The notes under the pieces were generated by a model. The model was given only the letters and a program-made list of their open reading frames with translations. It made no database searches and was not told the DNA's origin. Positions 26,940 through 35,736 of a stretch of DNA of 64,000 bases are shown piece by piece (the stretch's first letter is position 1; every line of letters starts with the position of its first letter). The position numbers and the translations under genes are program-made. This DNA comes from an uncultured Methylobacillus sp. GTDB taxonomy: Bacteria > Pseudomonadota > Gammaproteobacteria > Burkholderiales > Methylophilaceae. The DNA lies in the NCBI GenBank assembly GCA_946478865.1, contig CAMLDO010000010.1, forward strand, positions 1 to 64,000. Reading direction: 5' to 3'.

Positions 26940-27776
26940 TCAGCCCTTGAGCCATGTTTTCCAGGCCAGCCACAACTTGCGCAGCGGCGTAAGCGAAATA
27001 CGCTGATTGAGCACTTTTTCACAGCCGCCGCTACGAATTTCGTCAAGCAGCGCGCGGTAGATCGCCGCCATGATCAGGCCGGTACGCTGATCGCGCCGAT
27101 CCGCTTCAGGAAGAGCGTCGAATGCGCGACGGTAATAGTCTTGCGCACGGTCGATCTGGAACTCCAGCAGACGCCGCACGTTATCGGTTTCGCGGCCGTG
27201 CAGAATGTCGTCTTCGCTGACCGCATGCTGCGCCAGTTCTTCCATGGGCAAATAAATGCGCCCCCGGCGCGCGTCTTCGCCTACGTCGCGGATGATGTTG
27301 GTAAGCTGAAAGGCAAGGCCCAGGTCATGCGCATATTTCAGCGTGTGCCGGTCGCTGTAGCCGAAAATGGATGCGGAGAGGAGGCCGACAACACTGGCTA
27401 CCCGGTAGCAGTAGAGTTGCAGCTCCTTGAAATCGCGGTAACGGTTCTGGTCGAGATCCATTTCCATGCCGTCGATGATTTCGAGGAAATGCTCTTCGGC
27501 CAGATTGTAGGTGCGCACCGCTTCTGCAAGCGCCTGTGTGACAGGATGCTGCGGGTTATCCGCGTAGAGGTTGCTGATTTCCGCCCGCCACCAGGCGAGC
27601 TTGGTGCGCGCAATATTGATATCGGTACATTCATCCGCAACGTCATCTACCTCGCGGCAAAAGGCATACAGCGCGGTAATAGCCTGGCGCTTGGGTTTCG
27701 GCAGGAACAGGAAGCTATAGTAAAAACTGGAGCCGCTGGCGGCAGCCTTTTGCTGGCAATACTCGTGTGGGCTCAT
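26940..27776 (-). CDS. hpnD: Presqualene diphosphate synthase HpnD
   Basis: Condenses two farnesyl diphosphates to presqualene diphosphate (278 aa). Both Asp-rich motifs are visible: D44-D-V-A-D-E near the N-terminus and I-I-R-D-V-G-E-D-A-R-R-G-R in the middle. The ATG at 27776 shares a base with the hpnC stop (TAATG), so the two are coupled. Upstream in-frame codons belong to hpnC in another frame and are not used. HpnC and HpnD are paralogues with different steps. Confidence 0.95.
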   Translation of the reverse strand: MSPHEYCQQKAAASGSSFYYSFLFLPKPKRQAITALYAFCREVDDVADECTDINIARTKLAWWRAEISNLYADNPQHPVTQALAEAVRTYNLAEEHFLEIIDGMEMDLDQNRYRDFKELQLYCYRVASVVGLLSASIFGYSDRHTLKYAHDLGLAFQLTNIIRDVGEDARRGRIYLPMEELAQHAVSEDDILHGRETDNVRRLLEFQIDRAQDYYRRAFDALPEADRRDQRTGLIMAAIYRALLDEIRSGGCEKVLNQRISLTPLRKLWLAWKTWLKG

Positions 27777-28645
27777 TATTTGGCCCTCACGGCGCGGTAA
27801 AGCATATAACCCCAGTCTCTGGGAGTCAGCACCGGCCGGTGGTTGAACATGTCGCCGCGATTCTTGTGCAGCTTGCTCAGGATGCGCTCGCCTCCGGCAA
27901 TAATCGTGCGCATTTCCAGCCCGATACGCCCTTTGAGCGCAAGGCCCAGCGGTGCGCCAGACTGCAACAGCTTGCGCGCGCGCTCGATTTCGAACTGCAT
28001 GAAATTCCACCACATCCCGCCGGCATCGCTGGCTGCGATCTGGCTTTCCTTGATACGGTATTTACCCATCTCGTCGAGCGGGAAGTAGATGCGATCCTTG
28101 CGGTAGTCGATCGCCACATCCTGCAGAAAATTGATGATCTGCAGCGCAGAGCATATCGCATCCGCATGGCCGATATTGCGTGGCGTCGCCTCGCCATAGA
28201 GGTGCAGCATCAACCGGCCGATAGGGTTGGCGGAGCGGCGGCAATAGTCCATCACCTCGCCGAAGTTCTCGTAGCGCGTTTTGACCACATCCTGACTGAA
28301 CGCGTCGAGCAGATCGTAGAACGGTTCCAGCGGCAGAGCCCATTCGTCGATCATCGCGGCTAGCGTGCGGAAGAACTCGGTTTCAGGCGCAGTCCGGGCC
28401 GCAATACGGTCTAGTTCCTTGCGAAAACCGTCCAGCAATTCAAGGCGCTGTTCCGGCAATAAATCGCCTTCATCTGCAAAATCATCGGCCTGGCGGGCAA
28501 ATGCATAGATAAGCCCGATCGGTTTGCGCAGACGCAGCGGCAGCAGAACCGATGCAACGGGGAAATTTTCGTAGTGGGTGTTCGCGAGCTTGAGGCTGTC
28601 GCGGGTGACGGCGGAATTCATAGGCGGCAGTATGCCATAACCCAT
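27776..28645 (-). CDS. hpnC: Hydroxysqualene synthase HpnC
   Basis: Converts presqualene diphosphate to hydroxysqualene (289 aa). Squalene/phytoene synthase fold with D54-D-F-A-D-E-G-D and the second motif L-Q-D-V-A-I-D-Y-R-K-D-R. I start at ATG 28645 since GGAG lies five bases before it; ATG 28621 is closer to the family start but lacks a ribosome site. First gene of the squalene operon, divergent from mtnP with 57 bp between. No squalene-hopene cyclase gene is in the window. Confidence 0.93.
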   Translation of the reverse strand: MGYGILPPMNSAVTRDSLKLANTHYENFPVASVLLPLRLRKPIGLIYAFARQADDFADEGDLLPEQRLELLDGFRKELDRIAARTAPETEFFRTLAAMIDEWALPLEPFYDLLDAFSQDVVKTRYENFGEVMDYCRRSANPIGRLMLHLYGEATPRNIGHADAICSALQIINFLQDVAIDYRKDRIYFPLDEMGKYRIKESQIAASDAGGMWWNFMQFEIERARKLLQSGAPLGLALKGRIGLEMRTIIAGGERILSKLHKNRGDMFNHRPVLTPRDWGYMLYRAVRAK

Positions 28646-28702
28646 CTTTGCTCCGCAGGGCTTTGCGTTACAATCCGTTGAAATTCAACCTACGGGAATA
28701 CC

Positions 28703-29449
28703 ATGCTCGGCATTATCGGCGGCACAGGCCTCACGCAACTTGCGAACTTCGAAATCACCCATCGGCAGGTCATCCGTACCCCCTACGGCGAGCCTTCCGG
28801 CCCGCTGACCTACGGCAATATCAACAACCACAAGGTCGTATTTCTCGCACGGCACGGTTATGGGCACACCATACCGCCGCATCTGGTGAATTATCGGGCC
28901 AATCTGTGGGCGCTGTATTCCGAAGGGGTGAAGGAAATCGTTTCAGTGGCCACGGTTGGGGGAATTCATCCCGATCTCACTCCTGGTTCCATCGTGATTC
29001 CCAGCCAGATCATCGACTACACCTGGGGGCGCAAGCAGACGTTCCATGACATGATCGATCAACCTGTTACCCATATCGATTTCACGGAGCCCTACTGCGC
29101 AAAAATGCGCGCGCTCTGCATGGAAGCGGCTACGGCGGCAGGCATGAAATTTATCGACGGAGGAGTCTATGCGGCTGTTCAAGGGCCCCGTCTGGAAACG
29201 GCAGCGGAGATCAATCGCCTGGAGCGTGACGGGGCTACCATGGTTGGCATGACAGGTATGCCGGAAGCCTCGCTGGCGCGTGAACTGGAAATCAGCTATG
29301 CCGCAGTGGGCGTGGTCGCCAATCATGCAGCGGGGCGCGGAACCAGCGCTCAGGGCATTCATTATGAAGCCATCGGCAATGTGCTGAGCGACGCGATGAT
29401 CCGTGTGCGGCATATTCTGGAACATTTGGTCGAGATCCATGCCGAATAA
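28703..29449 (+). CDS. mtnP: S-methyl-5'-thioinosine/thioadenosine phosphorylase
   Basis: PNP/UDP family phosphorylase (248 aa) for methylthio-nucleosides from polyamine and quorum-signal synthesis. The phosphate-binding G-G-T-G-L at 6-10 and the A-R-H-G-Y-G-H ... P-P-H-x-V-N-Y-R-A-N signature are present. Betaproteobacterial and Pseudomonas members often prefer methylthioinosine; the preference cannot be settled by eye. It is followed 31 bp later by def. Confidence 0.9.
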   Translation: MLGIIGGTGLTQLANFEITHRQVIRTPYGEPSGPLTYGNINNHKVVFLARHGYGHTIPPHLVNYRANLWALYSEGVKEIVSVATVGGIHPDLTPGSIVIPSQIIDYTWGRKQTFHDMIDQPVTHIDFTEPYCAKMRALCMEAATAAGMKFIDGGVYAAVQGPRLETAAEINRLERDGATMVGMTGMPEASLARELEISYAAVGVVANHAAGRGTSAQGIHYEAIGNVLSDAMIRVRHILEHLVEIHAE

Positions 29450-29480
29450 GCGTATGCGTTTTTCAGGAAGCGTCTAGAAG

Positions 29481-30014
29481 ATGGCTGTCAGAACTGTCAG
29501 AAAAATGGGCGATCCGGTACTGCTGCAGCGCGCAGCCGAGGTCGAGGCATTCGATACGCCCGAACTCCATGCCTTGATTCAGGACATGCACGACACGATG
29601 GAGGCCATGGACGGTGCCGGTATTGCCGCGCCCCAGATCGGCGTCAGCCTGCGCGTCGTGATTTTCGGCGTGGGCAAGAATCCGCGCTATCCGGATGCGG
29701 AGCAGGTGCCCTATACCGTACTCATCAATCCCAAGCTCAAACCGCTCGGCGACGAAATGGAAGATGGTTGGGAGGGCTGCCTGTCCGTTCCCGGCCTGCG
29801 CGGCATCGTTCCCCGGTTTGCACGTCTTCATTACACCGGCTTTGATCAGTACGGCAATGCGATCGACCGTATTGCAAGCGGCTTCCATGCGCGTGTCGTG
29901 CAGCACGAGTGCGACCATCTCGACGGTATCCTGTACCCGATGCGCATCAAGGACTTGCGCAATCTGGGCTACACCGACGTTCTTTTCCCCGGCCAGGACA
30001 TACAGGACGACTGA
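29481..30014 (+). CDS. def: Peptide deformylase
   Basis: Removes the N-formyl group from new proteins (177 aa). The three motifs are present: G47-I-A-A-P-Q-I-G, E98-G-C100-L-S-V-P and Q141-H142-E-C-D-H146-L-D-G. Metal ligands are C100, H142 and H146; the base is E143. No fmt is adjacent, so this may be a second deformylase copy; that depends on the rest of the genome. Confidence 0.95.
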   Translation: MAVRTVRKMGDPVLLQRAAEVEAFDTPELHALIQDMHDTMEAMDGAGIAAPQIGVSLRVVIFGVGKNPRYPDAEQVPYTVLINPKLKPLGDEMEDGWEGCLSVPGLRGIVPRFARLHYTGFDQYGNAIDRIASGFHARVVQHECDHLDGILYPMRIKDLRNLGYTDVLFPGQDIQDD

Positions 30015-30086
30015 TTCTCTGTGTTAGAATGGCGCCGCTTTCCCGCCGCTCTTTCTGAGTGGTAGAAAGCACAATCCCCTCAAACT

Positions 30087-30176
30087 GGAAGCGTGGCCGA
30101 GTGGTTTAAGGCAGCGGTCTTGAAAACCGCCGAGGGTTCACGCCCTCCGTGAGTTCGAATCTCACCGCTTCCGCCA
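30087..30176 (+). tRNA. tRNA-Ser (anticodon UGA)
   Basis: A 90-nt class II tRNA. Acceptor GGAAGCG pairs with CGCTTCC (30166-30172), then discriminator G and encoded CCA (30174-30176). The anticodon stem GCGGT/ACCGC encloses loop CTTGAAA with TGA at 30121-30123. The long variable arm (GAGGGTTCACGCCCTC) and GTTCGAAT T-loop are typical for Ser. A TAGAAT box at 30025-30030 could be its promoter. Confidence 0.97.
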
Positions 30177-30194
30177 AAGCTTTCAAGCTCATCC

Positions 30195-30221
30195 TAAAGT
30201 TTTTTTGTTGCTCCCCGATAA
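30195..30221 (+). promoter_or_regulatory. Sigma-28 (FliA) promoter
   Basis: TAAAGTTT (30195-30202), exactly 11 bases, then CCCGATAA (30214-30221). The enterobacterial sigma-28 consensus is TAAAGTTT-N11-GCCGATAA, so only one base differs. It lies 48 bp before the small ORF and upstream of the DUF2802, FliK-like and FlhB-like genes, marking them as class 3 flagellar genes. Confidence 0.8.
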
Positions 30222-30268
30222 TTAAAGCATGATGAGTCGGCGGCCTAAGCAAAGCGTGGCAGACCGAA

Positions 30269-30541
30269 ATGACCGAGGTATTGATACCATGGGCAACTCG
30301 CGAAAACTGGCAGATGTTTACCGTTCAGGCTGAACCACAGCCGCAATTAATACGATACGCGGCGACCGATCCGGTCGATCCCATTCGTACTTTCAATATT
30401 CCCATCTCTCCGTTCAAGCCTCCTCGTGTAAGGGAGGATGAGCCCAGGCCGCGCCGGCAACGCAAAGAGCAATCGCAGGACGAAACCCAGCCGAGTAATG
30501 ACCGGCACGATGGCGAAGGTCACATCGACGATTACGCCTGA
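30269..30541 (+). CDS. Small hypothetical protein in flagellar cluster
   Basis: A 90-residue ORF with no recognised domain. The second half is charged and Pro/Arg-rich (P-F-K-P-P-R-V-R-E-D-E-P) and ends H-I-D-D-Y-A. No signal or membrane helix. It is first behind the sigma-28 promoter, which supports its being real. The start is uncertain: ATG 30269 or ATG 30314, neither with a clear ribosome site. Apart from this ORF and the promoter I see nothing else coding in 30177-30623. Confidence 0.5.
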   Translation: MTEVLIPWATRENWQMFTVQAEPQPQLIRYAATDPVDPIRTFNIPISPFKPPRVREDEPRPRRQRKEQSQDETQPSNDRHDGEGHIDDYA

Positions 30542-30623
30542 TGTGATAAGCTGGTCTTAACTGTACCTTCTAGTGATTGCGTGGCATTTTCATGCCGAAA
30601 TTTAAAGTGTTCGAGAATATGCC

Positions 30624-30995
30624 ATGGAAAGCATAGTCATCACCTGGCGAGAGCTGCTGATCGTTGTCGTTCTTTTTCTGGCGGTTTATATAGCCGAAAT
30701 GTTGCTGCTCATGCGTACTGGGAGCGGGCTGTTGCGGAAACGAAGTTCTGCAGGGACAGATCAGGCCAACGAGGTAAGCGTCCTGAGGGATGAGGTGGAA
30801 AAACTCGGCGCGCGGATTGATGTTCTGGAGCAATACATCCAGCAGATGCAGTCCGAAAGTACGGAAGAGACGCCATACAACCGCGCCATTCAGATGGCAC
30901 GCCTGGGGCGTGATGTATCGCGCATTTCCGAAAGTTGCGGCATATCGCGCGGAGAAGCCGAACTGATCGTTTCCATGCATGGTCCACGTGAATGA
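30624..30995 (+). CDS. DUF2802 membrane-anchored protein
   Basis: A 123-residue protein with one N-terminal helix (about 8-30), a short coiled coil (about 48-78) and a C-terminal DUF2802-type domain (A-R-L-G-R-D-V-S-R-I-S-E-S-C-G-I-S-R-G-E-A) resembling a small helix-turn-helix. DUF2802 genes lie beside flagellar genes in many proteobacteria; the role is unknown. Its TGA overlaps the ATG of the FliK-like gene (ATGA). Confidence 0.75.
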   Translation: MESIVITWRELLIVVVLFLAVYIAEMLLLMRTGSGLLRKRSSAGTDQANEVSVLRDEVEKLGARIDVLEQYIQQMQSESTEETPYNRAIQMARLGRDVSRISESCGISRGEAELIVSMHGPRE

Positions 30996-32026
30996 TTCAT
31001 AACGATATTCAGAATCAGCTGCAGCTGCTGATCAAGACTTCTGCGCCGCCTTTGATCGAGGTGGCGCAAAGTGCCGTCGAGACCCCGGAGTGGACGCCGG
31101 GGCAGCGCTTGCCTGCTTATGTGCTGGCGAGCCTTCCGAACGGGCGGTTCGAGGTCAAGGTCGGCGACCAGATTCTGGATCTCAATCTTCCCGGCAATAC
31201 GCAAACCGGCGACACGCTGGAATTGACCTATCTCTCTTCCAATCCTCGCCTGACATTTACCCTCACGCGAGACTTGGCCAACACTCTGGCGGCCAATAAT
31301 TCTGTGTCGCTCAGCGAAACGGCCAAGTTCCTGGGGTCTTTGCTACAGAAGGGGGGCGAGGCCGGGGAGGTTGCCCAGACGGCGAAAGCTGTCCCCGTGA
31401 TGACGGGGCCGCCATCAGACACGACGACTCTTGCCCAGTCCTTGCGGCAGGCCGTGAGCCAGAGCGGCTTGTTTTACGAGTCGCATCAGGTTCAATGGCT
31501 GAGCGGTGAGCGGTCGGTCGATTCGCTGTTGCAGGAACCGCAGGGGAAGCTTTCTCCGCTTTTGCAGCAACAGACGGATACGCGCCAGACAGTCATTGCC
31601 AAAGCTGCAGAAAACCTGAGTATGGCAGCCGGGTCCGATCTCCCGAAATCCGAATCGCTTCATCCTCAATCGGTCCAACTGGTTCAGCAACAGCTACAGA
31701 CGCTGGATACGCGCCAGATCGTGTGGCAAGGGCAGATCTGGCCGGGGCAGGAAATGAAGTGGGAAATCGAAGAGGAAGCGCATCGGCAAAGAGGCGAGGA
31801 TGCGGAGTCTGCGCACTGGCAAACGCGGCTCAATTTGCAGCTGCCCTCACTTGGCGGTGTGAATGCCAAACTGGCATTCGTCAACGGCATGATCAAAATC
31901 GATATCGCCGCAGATCAGGAGGCAGGAGCGGCTCGATTGCGCAATGCCCAGGAAGTACTTTCCCAGCGTTTTGCGGCTTCCGGCTTGACTCTGGCAGGAC
32001 TCAATATCCGTCATGAGCAAGGATAA
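30992..32026 (+). CDS. FliK-like flagellar hook-length control protein
   Basis: A 344-residue soluble protein. The N-terminal and middle parts are Gln/Ser/Leu-rich and variable. The C-terminal 100 residues (about 240-340, W-x-G-Q-I-W-P-G-Q-E-M-x-W and L-P-S-L-G-G-V-N-A-K-L) match the Flg_hook domain pattern that signals through FlhB-C. It is coupled to DUF2802 by a four-base overlap and to the FlhB-like gene by 14 bases, so the three are made together. Whether it sets hook length or acts as an accessory is unknown. Confidence 0.7.
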   Translation: MIHNDIQNQLQLLIKTSAPPLIEVAQSAVETPEWTPGQRLPAYVLASLPNGRFEVKVGDQILDLNLPGNTQTGDTLELTYLSSNPRLTFTLTRDLANTLAANNSVSLSETAKFLGSLLQKGGEAGEVAQTAKAVPVMTGPPSDTTTLAQSLRQAVSQSGLFYESHQVQWLSGERSVDSLLQEPQGKLSPLLQQQTDTRQTVIAKAAENLSMAAGSDLPKSESLHPQSVQLVQQQLQTLDTRQIVWQGQIWPGQEMKWEIEEEAHRQRGEDAESAHWQTRLNLQLPSLGGVNAKLAFVNGMIKIDIAADQEAGAARLRNAQEVLSQRFAASGLTLAGLNIRHEQG

Positions 32027-32321
32027 TCGCCAGCTGGCTGTGGCCTTGGCCTATCAGGCGGGGCAAGCGGCACCCAAGGTGGTCGCGAAGGGGCGTGGGC
32101 TGCTGGCGCAGGCTATCATAGATCGGGCCAAGGATGCAGGCGTGTTCGTGCACGAGTCGCCGGAACTGGTGTCGTTGCTGATGCAGATCGACCTCGATCA
32201 GCATATTCCGCCGGAGCTCTATATGGCTGTAGCTGAGTTGCTGGCCTGGATTTACCGGCTGGAGCATGGGATGGATAGCGAGCTTATGCCTCCCAGGCTC
32301 GACTCAAAGTTGCCCCAGTAA
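32013..32321 (+). CDS. FlhB C-terminal-like protein (EscU/YscU/FlhB2 type)
   Basis: A 102-residue free-standing equivalent of the cytoplasmic FlhB domain, without membrane helices. The A-V-A-L ... A-P-K-V-V-A-K-G-x-G core and the D-L-D-Q-H-I-P-P-E-L-Y-M-A-V-A-E-L-L-A-W end are clear. The autocleavage motif N-P-T-H is not present (N-R-Q-L precedes A-V-A-L). Similar short proteins are known, such as H. pylori HP1575/FlhX. It follows the FliK-like gene with overlap, and its last 18 bases overlap convergent glnD. Confidence 0.82.
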   Translation: MSKDNRQLAVALAYQAGQAAPKVVAKGRGLLAQAIIDRAKDAGVFVHESPELVSLLMQIDLDQHIPPELYMAVAELLAWIYRLEHGMDSELMPPRLDSKLPQ

Positions 32322-34859
32322 TTCGCTTTCCAGTGCGGCTGCCGCTTCCTGCGACAGCTTTTCTCCTTTCGGCCCGGATATCAGAAAAGTATCCTCGGCC
32401 CGATTCCCCAGCGTGTTGATCTTGGCCGTGTGGAGTTGCGCGCCATGGCGAAGCAGGCTTTGTGCAATACGCGACAGCAAGCCGGGGCGATCGCCGGCGA
32501 TGATGGAAAGCTGCAGATTGTTGCTGTTTTTCTCCGGTTCGAGAGTAACGGACGCCTTCATCGGGAAATGCTTCAACTGACGACTGACGCGCCCATCCAG
32601 CGGAGCTTGCGGACCTTGAACGTTTTCCAGCTGCGAGGTCAGTTCATATTCGATATAGCTGAGCAGGTCGCGATAGTGGACCGCGTTGTTGTTCTCGTCC
32701 AGCACCAGAAAGCTGTCCAGTGCATAGCCATGCAGAGTAGTGTGCACGCGGGCCTCGACGATATTGTAGCCAGCTCGTTCGAAGAAGCCGCAGATGCGGG
32801 CGAAGAGGTCTTCGCTGTCGTGCGTATAAATCATCACCTGAATGCCGTCGCCTGCCGGGCTGAGCCGGGCGCGCACTACAGGCCTGTCCGAATTCATGTG
32901 AGACAGCAGTAAGCGCGTATGCCAGGCGATTTCGTGGCTTTCATGCCGCAGGAAATAGCTGCGGCCGAACTTGCTCCACAACTCCTGGTAAGTCTCCGGC
33001 ATCACCGCGTAATGGCTGAGGCGCTCGGCAGCTTGCTGCTGACGCGCTGCCAGTTCCGTATCCGCGGTGGCCGACTGTCCTTGTATCCATTTGCGCGTGG
33101 AAAGAAACAGGTTTTCCAGCAACTTGGCCTTCCAGGCGTTCCAGACGGCGGGGCTGGTGCCGCGGATATCGGCGACTGTCAGCAGATAGAGCGCGGTCAG
33201 GCGATATTCCGTTCCGGCGATGCGGGCAAAATTTTCGATCACGGCAGGATCGGAAAGATCCGATTTCTGCGCGGTGCGGGACATGACCAGATGCTGTTCA
33301 ACTAGCCACGCGACCAGCGCGCCATCCTCCTTGGACAACCCATGCAGCTTGCAGAAGCGGCGTGCATCCACGGTACCCAGAGTGGAGTGATCTCCACCGC
33401 GGCCCTTGGCGATATCGTGAAAGAGGGCGGCAAGGTACAGCAGTTCCGGCTTGTCGAATTCGGAGATCAGGCGGCTGCAAAGCGGAAACTCGTGCGTGAA
33501 CTGCGGCAGGAGAAAACGGCGCAGGTTTCGCAGTACGTTGAGAATGTGCTCGTCTACGGTGTAGACATGAAACAGGTCGTGCTGCATCTGGCCTTCGATG
33601 CGGCCGAAAGCAGGAATGTAGCGCCCCAGAATTCCATAGCGGCTCATGCGGCGCAGCGTTGAGGTAATGCCGTATGGCTGGCGCATGATTTCCATGAACA
33701 GCTTGCGATTGCGCACGTCCATGCGGAAGTCTCGGTTGACGAGATTTTTCACGCGCCACAGGTTGCGCAGCATGTTCGCACTGAAGCCTTTCAGTTCCGG
33801 ATGCTGTTCGAGCAGCAGGAAGGCTTCCAGGATGGCGCTGGGCTCCTGCGGCAACAGATTGGACGTGCGTGTTTCCAGCAGGCCATGATGCGCCTGGAAG
33901 CGCGTATTGATATCTATCGGCTGCGTCTGCCTCGGCAGAAGGCGTTCCTGCAATGCTTGCAGCAGGATTTCGTTCATGAGGCGGATGAACTTCGCGCTGC
34001 GGTAGAAGCGCTGCATCATCTGTTCGCTGGCGCGCTTTTTAGAGGTGGCAACGTACCCCAGTTGTGCCGCCAGTTCATTCTGGAAATCGAACAGCAGCCG
34101 GTCTTCGCGACGCTTCGCCAGGTAATGAAGGCGGGTGCGCAGCATCTGCACATAGAGTTCCTGTCGCCGGATCTGGCGCGCTTCCTTGTAGGTGATCAAC
34201 CCATTCTCGGCAAGAGCGTTCCAGCTGTTGCCCAAGCCGGCCGCATGGCTGATCCAGAGGATATTCTGCAGGTCGCGCAATCCTCCTGGGCTTTCCTTGA
34301 CGTTAGGCTCAAGGTTGTAGGCCGTATCATTGAAACGGGCGTGGCGCTGGTTCTGCTCCCGTATCTTGTCCTCCATGAAGGCGGCAGGATCGAGTTGCTG
34401 GTGCAACTGGGATTGCATGGACTTGAACAGCGCCTTGTCGCCTGTAAGGTGGCGCGCTTCCAGCAGATTGGTGCGTACGGTGACGTCTTGAGCCGCTTCG
34501 CTCAGACACTCTTCCAGGGAGCGTACGCTGTGGCCGACGGCGAGGCCGATATCCCAGAACATGCCGATAAGGGGCTCCAGTTGCTGATCGAATGCCGCGT
34601 CGTGATCGTTCGGCAGCAGGATTAGCAGGTCTACATCGGAATAGGGGAAGAGCTCGCCGCGCCCGTACCCGCCCACCGCGCACAGCGAAAGCGAAGGCGG
34701 GAGATCGGTTTGCTGCCAGAGATCGCGCAGCAGCTCATCCACCAGCCGGGCATGCTGCTTGAGCAGGCGGGCTGTATCCGCGACGCCGCCAAATGCCGTG
34801 CGAAGCTCGGATTGCTGGGCCTGCAGTTGCTGGCGCCAATATGCGATGTCGTGGGTCAA
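32304..34859 (-). CDS. glnD: PII uridylyltransferase / uridylyl-removing enzyme
   Basis: Bifunctional nitrogen sensor (851 aa) that uridylylates PII when glutamine is low and removes UMP when it is high. Nucleotidyltransferase motif G63-G-Y-G-R-G-E-L ... S-D75-V-D77; HD hydrolase motif F-H-D-I-A-K-G-R-G-G-D-H near 475; two ACT domains in the last 170 residues. All parts are intact. It is six bases downstream of map, the usual neighbour, and co-directional. Confidence 0.96.
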   Translation of the reverse strand: MTHDIAYWRQQLQAQQSELRTAFGGVADTARLLKQHARLVDELLRDLWQQTDLPPSLSLCAVGGYGRGELFPYSDVDLLILLPNDHDAAFDQQLEPLIGMFWDIGLAVGHSVRSLEECLSEAAQDVTVRTNLLEARHLTGDKALFKSMQSQLHQQLDPAAFMEDKIREQNQRHARFNDTAYNLEPNVKESPGGLRDLQNILWISHAAGLGNSWNALAENGLITYKEARQIRRQELYVQMLRTRLHYLAKRREDRLLFDFQNELAAQLGYVATSKKRASEQMMQRFYRSAKFIRLMNEILLQALQERLLPRQTQPIDINTRFQAHHGLLETRTSNLLPQEPSAILEAFLLLEQHPELKGFSANMLRNLWRVKNLVNRDFRMDVRNRKLFMEIMRQPYGITSTLRRMSRYGILGRYIPAFGRIEGQMQHDLFHVYTVDEHILNVLRNLRRFLLPQFTHEFPLCSRLISEFDKPELLYLAALFHDIAKGRGGDHSTLGTVDARRFCKLHGLSKEDGALVAWLVEQHLVMSRTAQKSDLSDPAVIENFARIAGTEYRLTALYLLTVADIRGTSPAVWNAWKAKLLENLFLSTRKWIQGQSATADTELAARQQQAAERLSHYAVMPETYQELWSKFGRSYFLRHESHEIAWHTRLLLSHMNSDRPVVRARLSPAGDGIQVMIYTHDSEDLFARICGFFERAGYNIVEARVHTTLHGYALDSFLVLDENNNAVHYRDLLSYIEYELTSQLENVQGPQAPLDGRVSRQLKHFPMKASVTLEPEKNSNNLQLSIIAGDRPGLLSRIAQSLLRHGAQLHTAKINTLGNRAEDTFLISGPKGEKLSQEAAAALESELLGQL

Positions 34860-34864
34860 GGCGC

Positions 34865-35668
34865 TCAGCGGGGGATGAAGGCGGGCGGGGGTGGCGTGCC
34901 CTCGGAAACCGTCATGACTTCATAGCCGTCAGCCGTGACCAGAATCGTGTGCTCCCATTGCGCGGACAGGCTGCGGTCTTTGGTCACGATACTCCAGCCG
35001 TCGCCCATCTGGCGGATATCACGTTTGCCGGCATTGATCATCGGCTCGATGGTGAAGATCATGCCTTGCTGCAGTTTGAGGCCGGTACCCGGTCTGCCGT
35101 AATGCAGCACTTGCGGGTCTTCGTGGAACTTCTTGCCGATGCCGTGGCCGCAGAATTCACGCACGACCGAATAACCGCTCGCCTCCGCATGCTTCTGGAT
35201 GGCATGGCCGATATCGCCCAAGGTCGCTCCGGGGCGAACCTGGGCGATGCCCAGCCACATGCACTCGTAGGTGATATCGCACAGGCGCTTCGCTTGCGGG
35301 GTAGGGGTGCCGACGCAGAACATGCGGCTGGTATCGCCATGGTAGCCATCCTTGATGACTGTAATATCCAGATTGACGATATCGCCGGTTTTCAGAATCT
35401 TGTCGCCAGGTACGCCATGGCACACCTGCTGGTTGACCGAGGTACAGATCGACTTGGGGTAGGGGATGTGTCCCGGCGGGGCATAATTGAGAGGCGCGGG
35501 AATCGTGCCTTGCACGTTCACCATGTAGTCGTGGCATAGCCGGTCGAGTTCCCCGGTCGTGACGCCGGGTTTGACGTAAGGCGTGATGTAGTCGAGCACC
35601 TCGGAAGCTAGCTTCCCGGCGATGCGCATTTTTTCAATATCGGTGTCGTTTTTGATCGTGATGGACAT
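34865..35668 (-). CDS. map: Methionine aminopeptidase type I
   Basis: Removes the initiator Met (267 aa). Metal ligands D101, D112, H175, E208 and E239 and the substrate His H84 are all visible. Start MSITIKNDTD at 35668; the same frame stays open for about 1 kb further, antisense to rpsB, which is a composition effect. The C-terminal tail P-P-P-P-A-F-I-P-R is an odd extension of a few residues. Divergent from rpsB; glnD follows after five bases. Confidence 0.96.
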   Translation of the reverse strand: MSITIKNDTDIEKMRIAGKLASEVLDYITPYVKPGVTTGELDRLCHDYMVNVQGTIPAPLNYAPPGHIPYPKSICTSVNQQVCHGVPGDKILKTGDIVNLDITVIKDGYHGDTSRMFCVGTPTPQAKRLCDITYECMWLGIAQVRPGATLGDIGHAIQKHAEASGYSVVREFCGHGIGKKFHEDPQVLHYGRPGTGLKLQQGMIFTIEPMINAGKRDIRQMGDGWSIVTKDRSLSAQWEHTILVTADGYEVMTVSEGTPPPPAFIPR

Positions 35669-35695
35669 GGGCAGTAACGGCTGATTTACGGGGTT

Positions 35696-35725
35696 TTGCC
35701 TTGAAGGGGCGAAGGTGTTTATGGT
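35696..35725 (+). promoter_or_regulatory. Candidate promoter of rpsB-tsf
   Basis: TTGCCT (35696-35701), an 18-bp spacer and TATGGT (35720-35725). This is a reasonable sigma-70 promoter placed before a structured leader of about 110 nt. Confidence 0.45.
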
Positions 35726-35736
35726 AGCATACGCCG

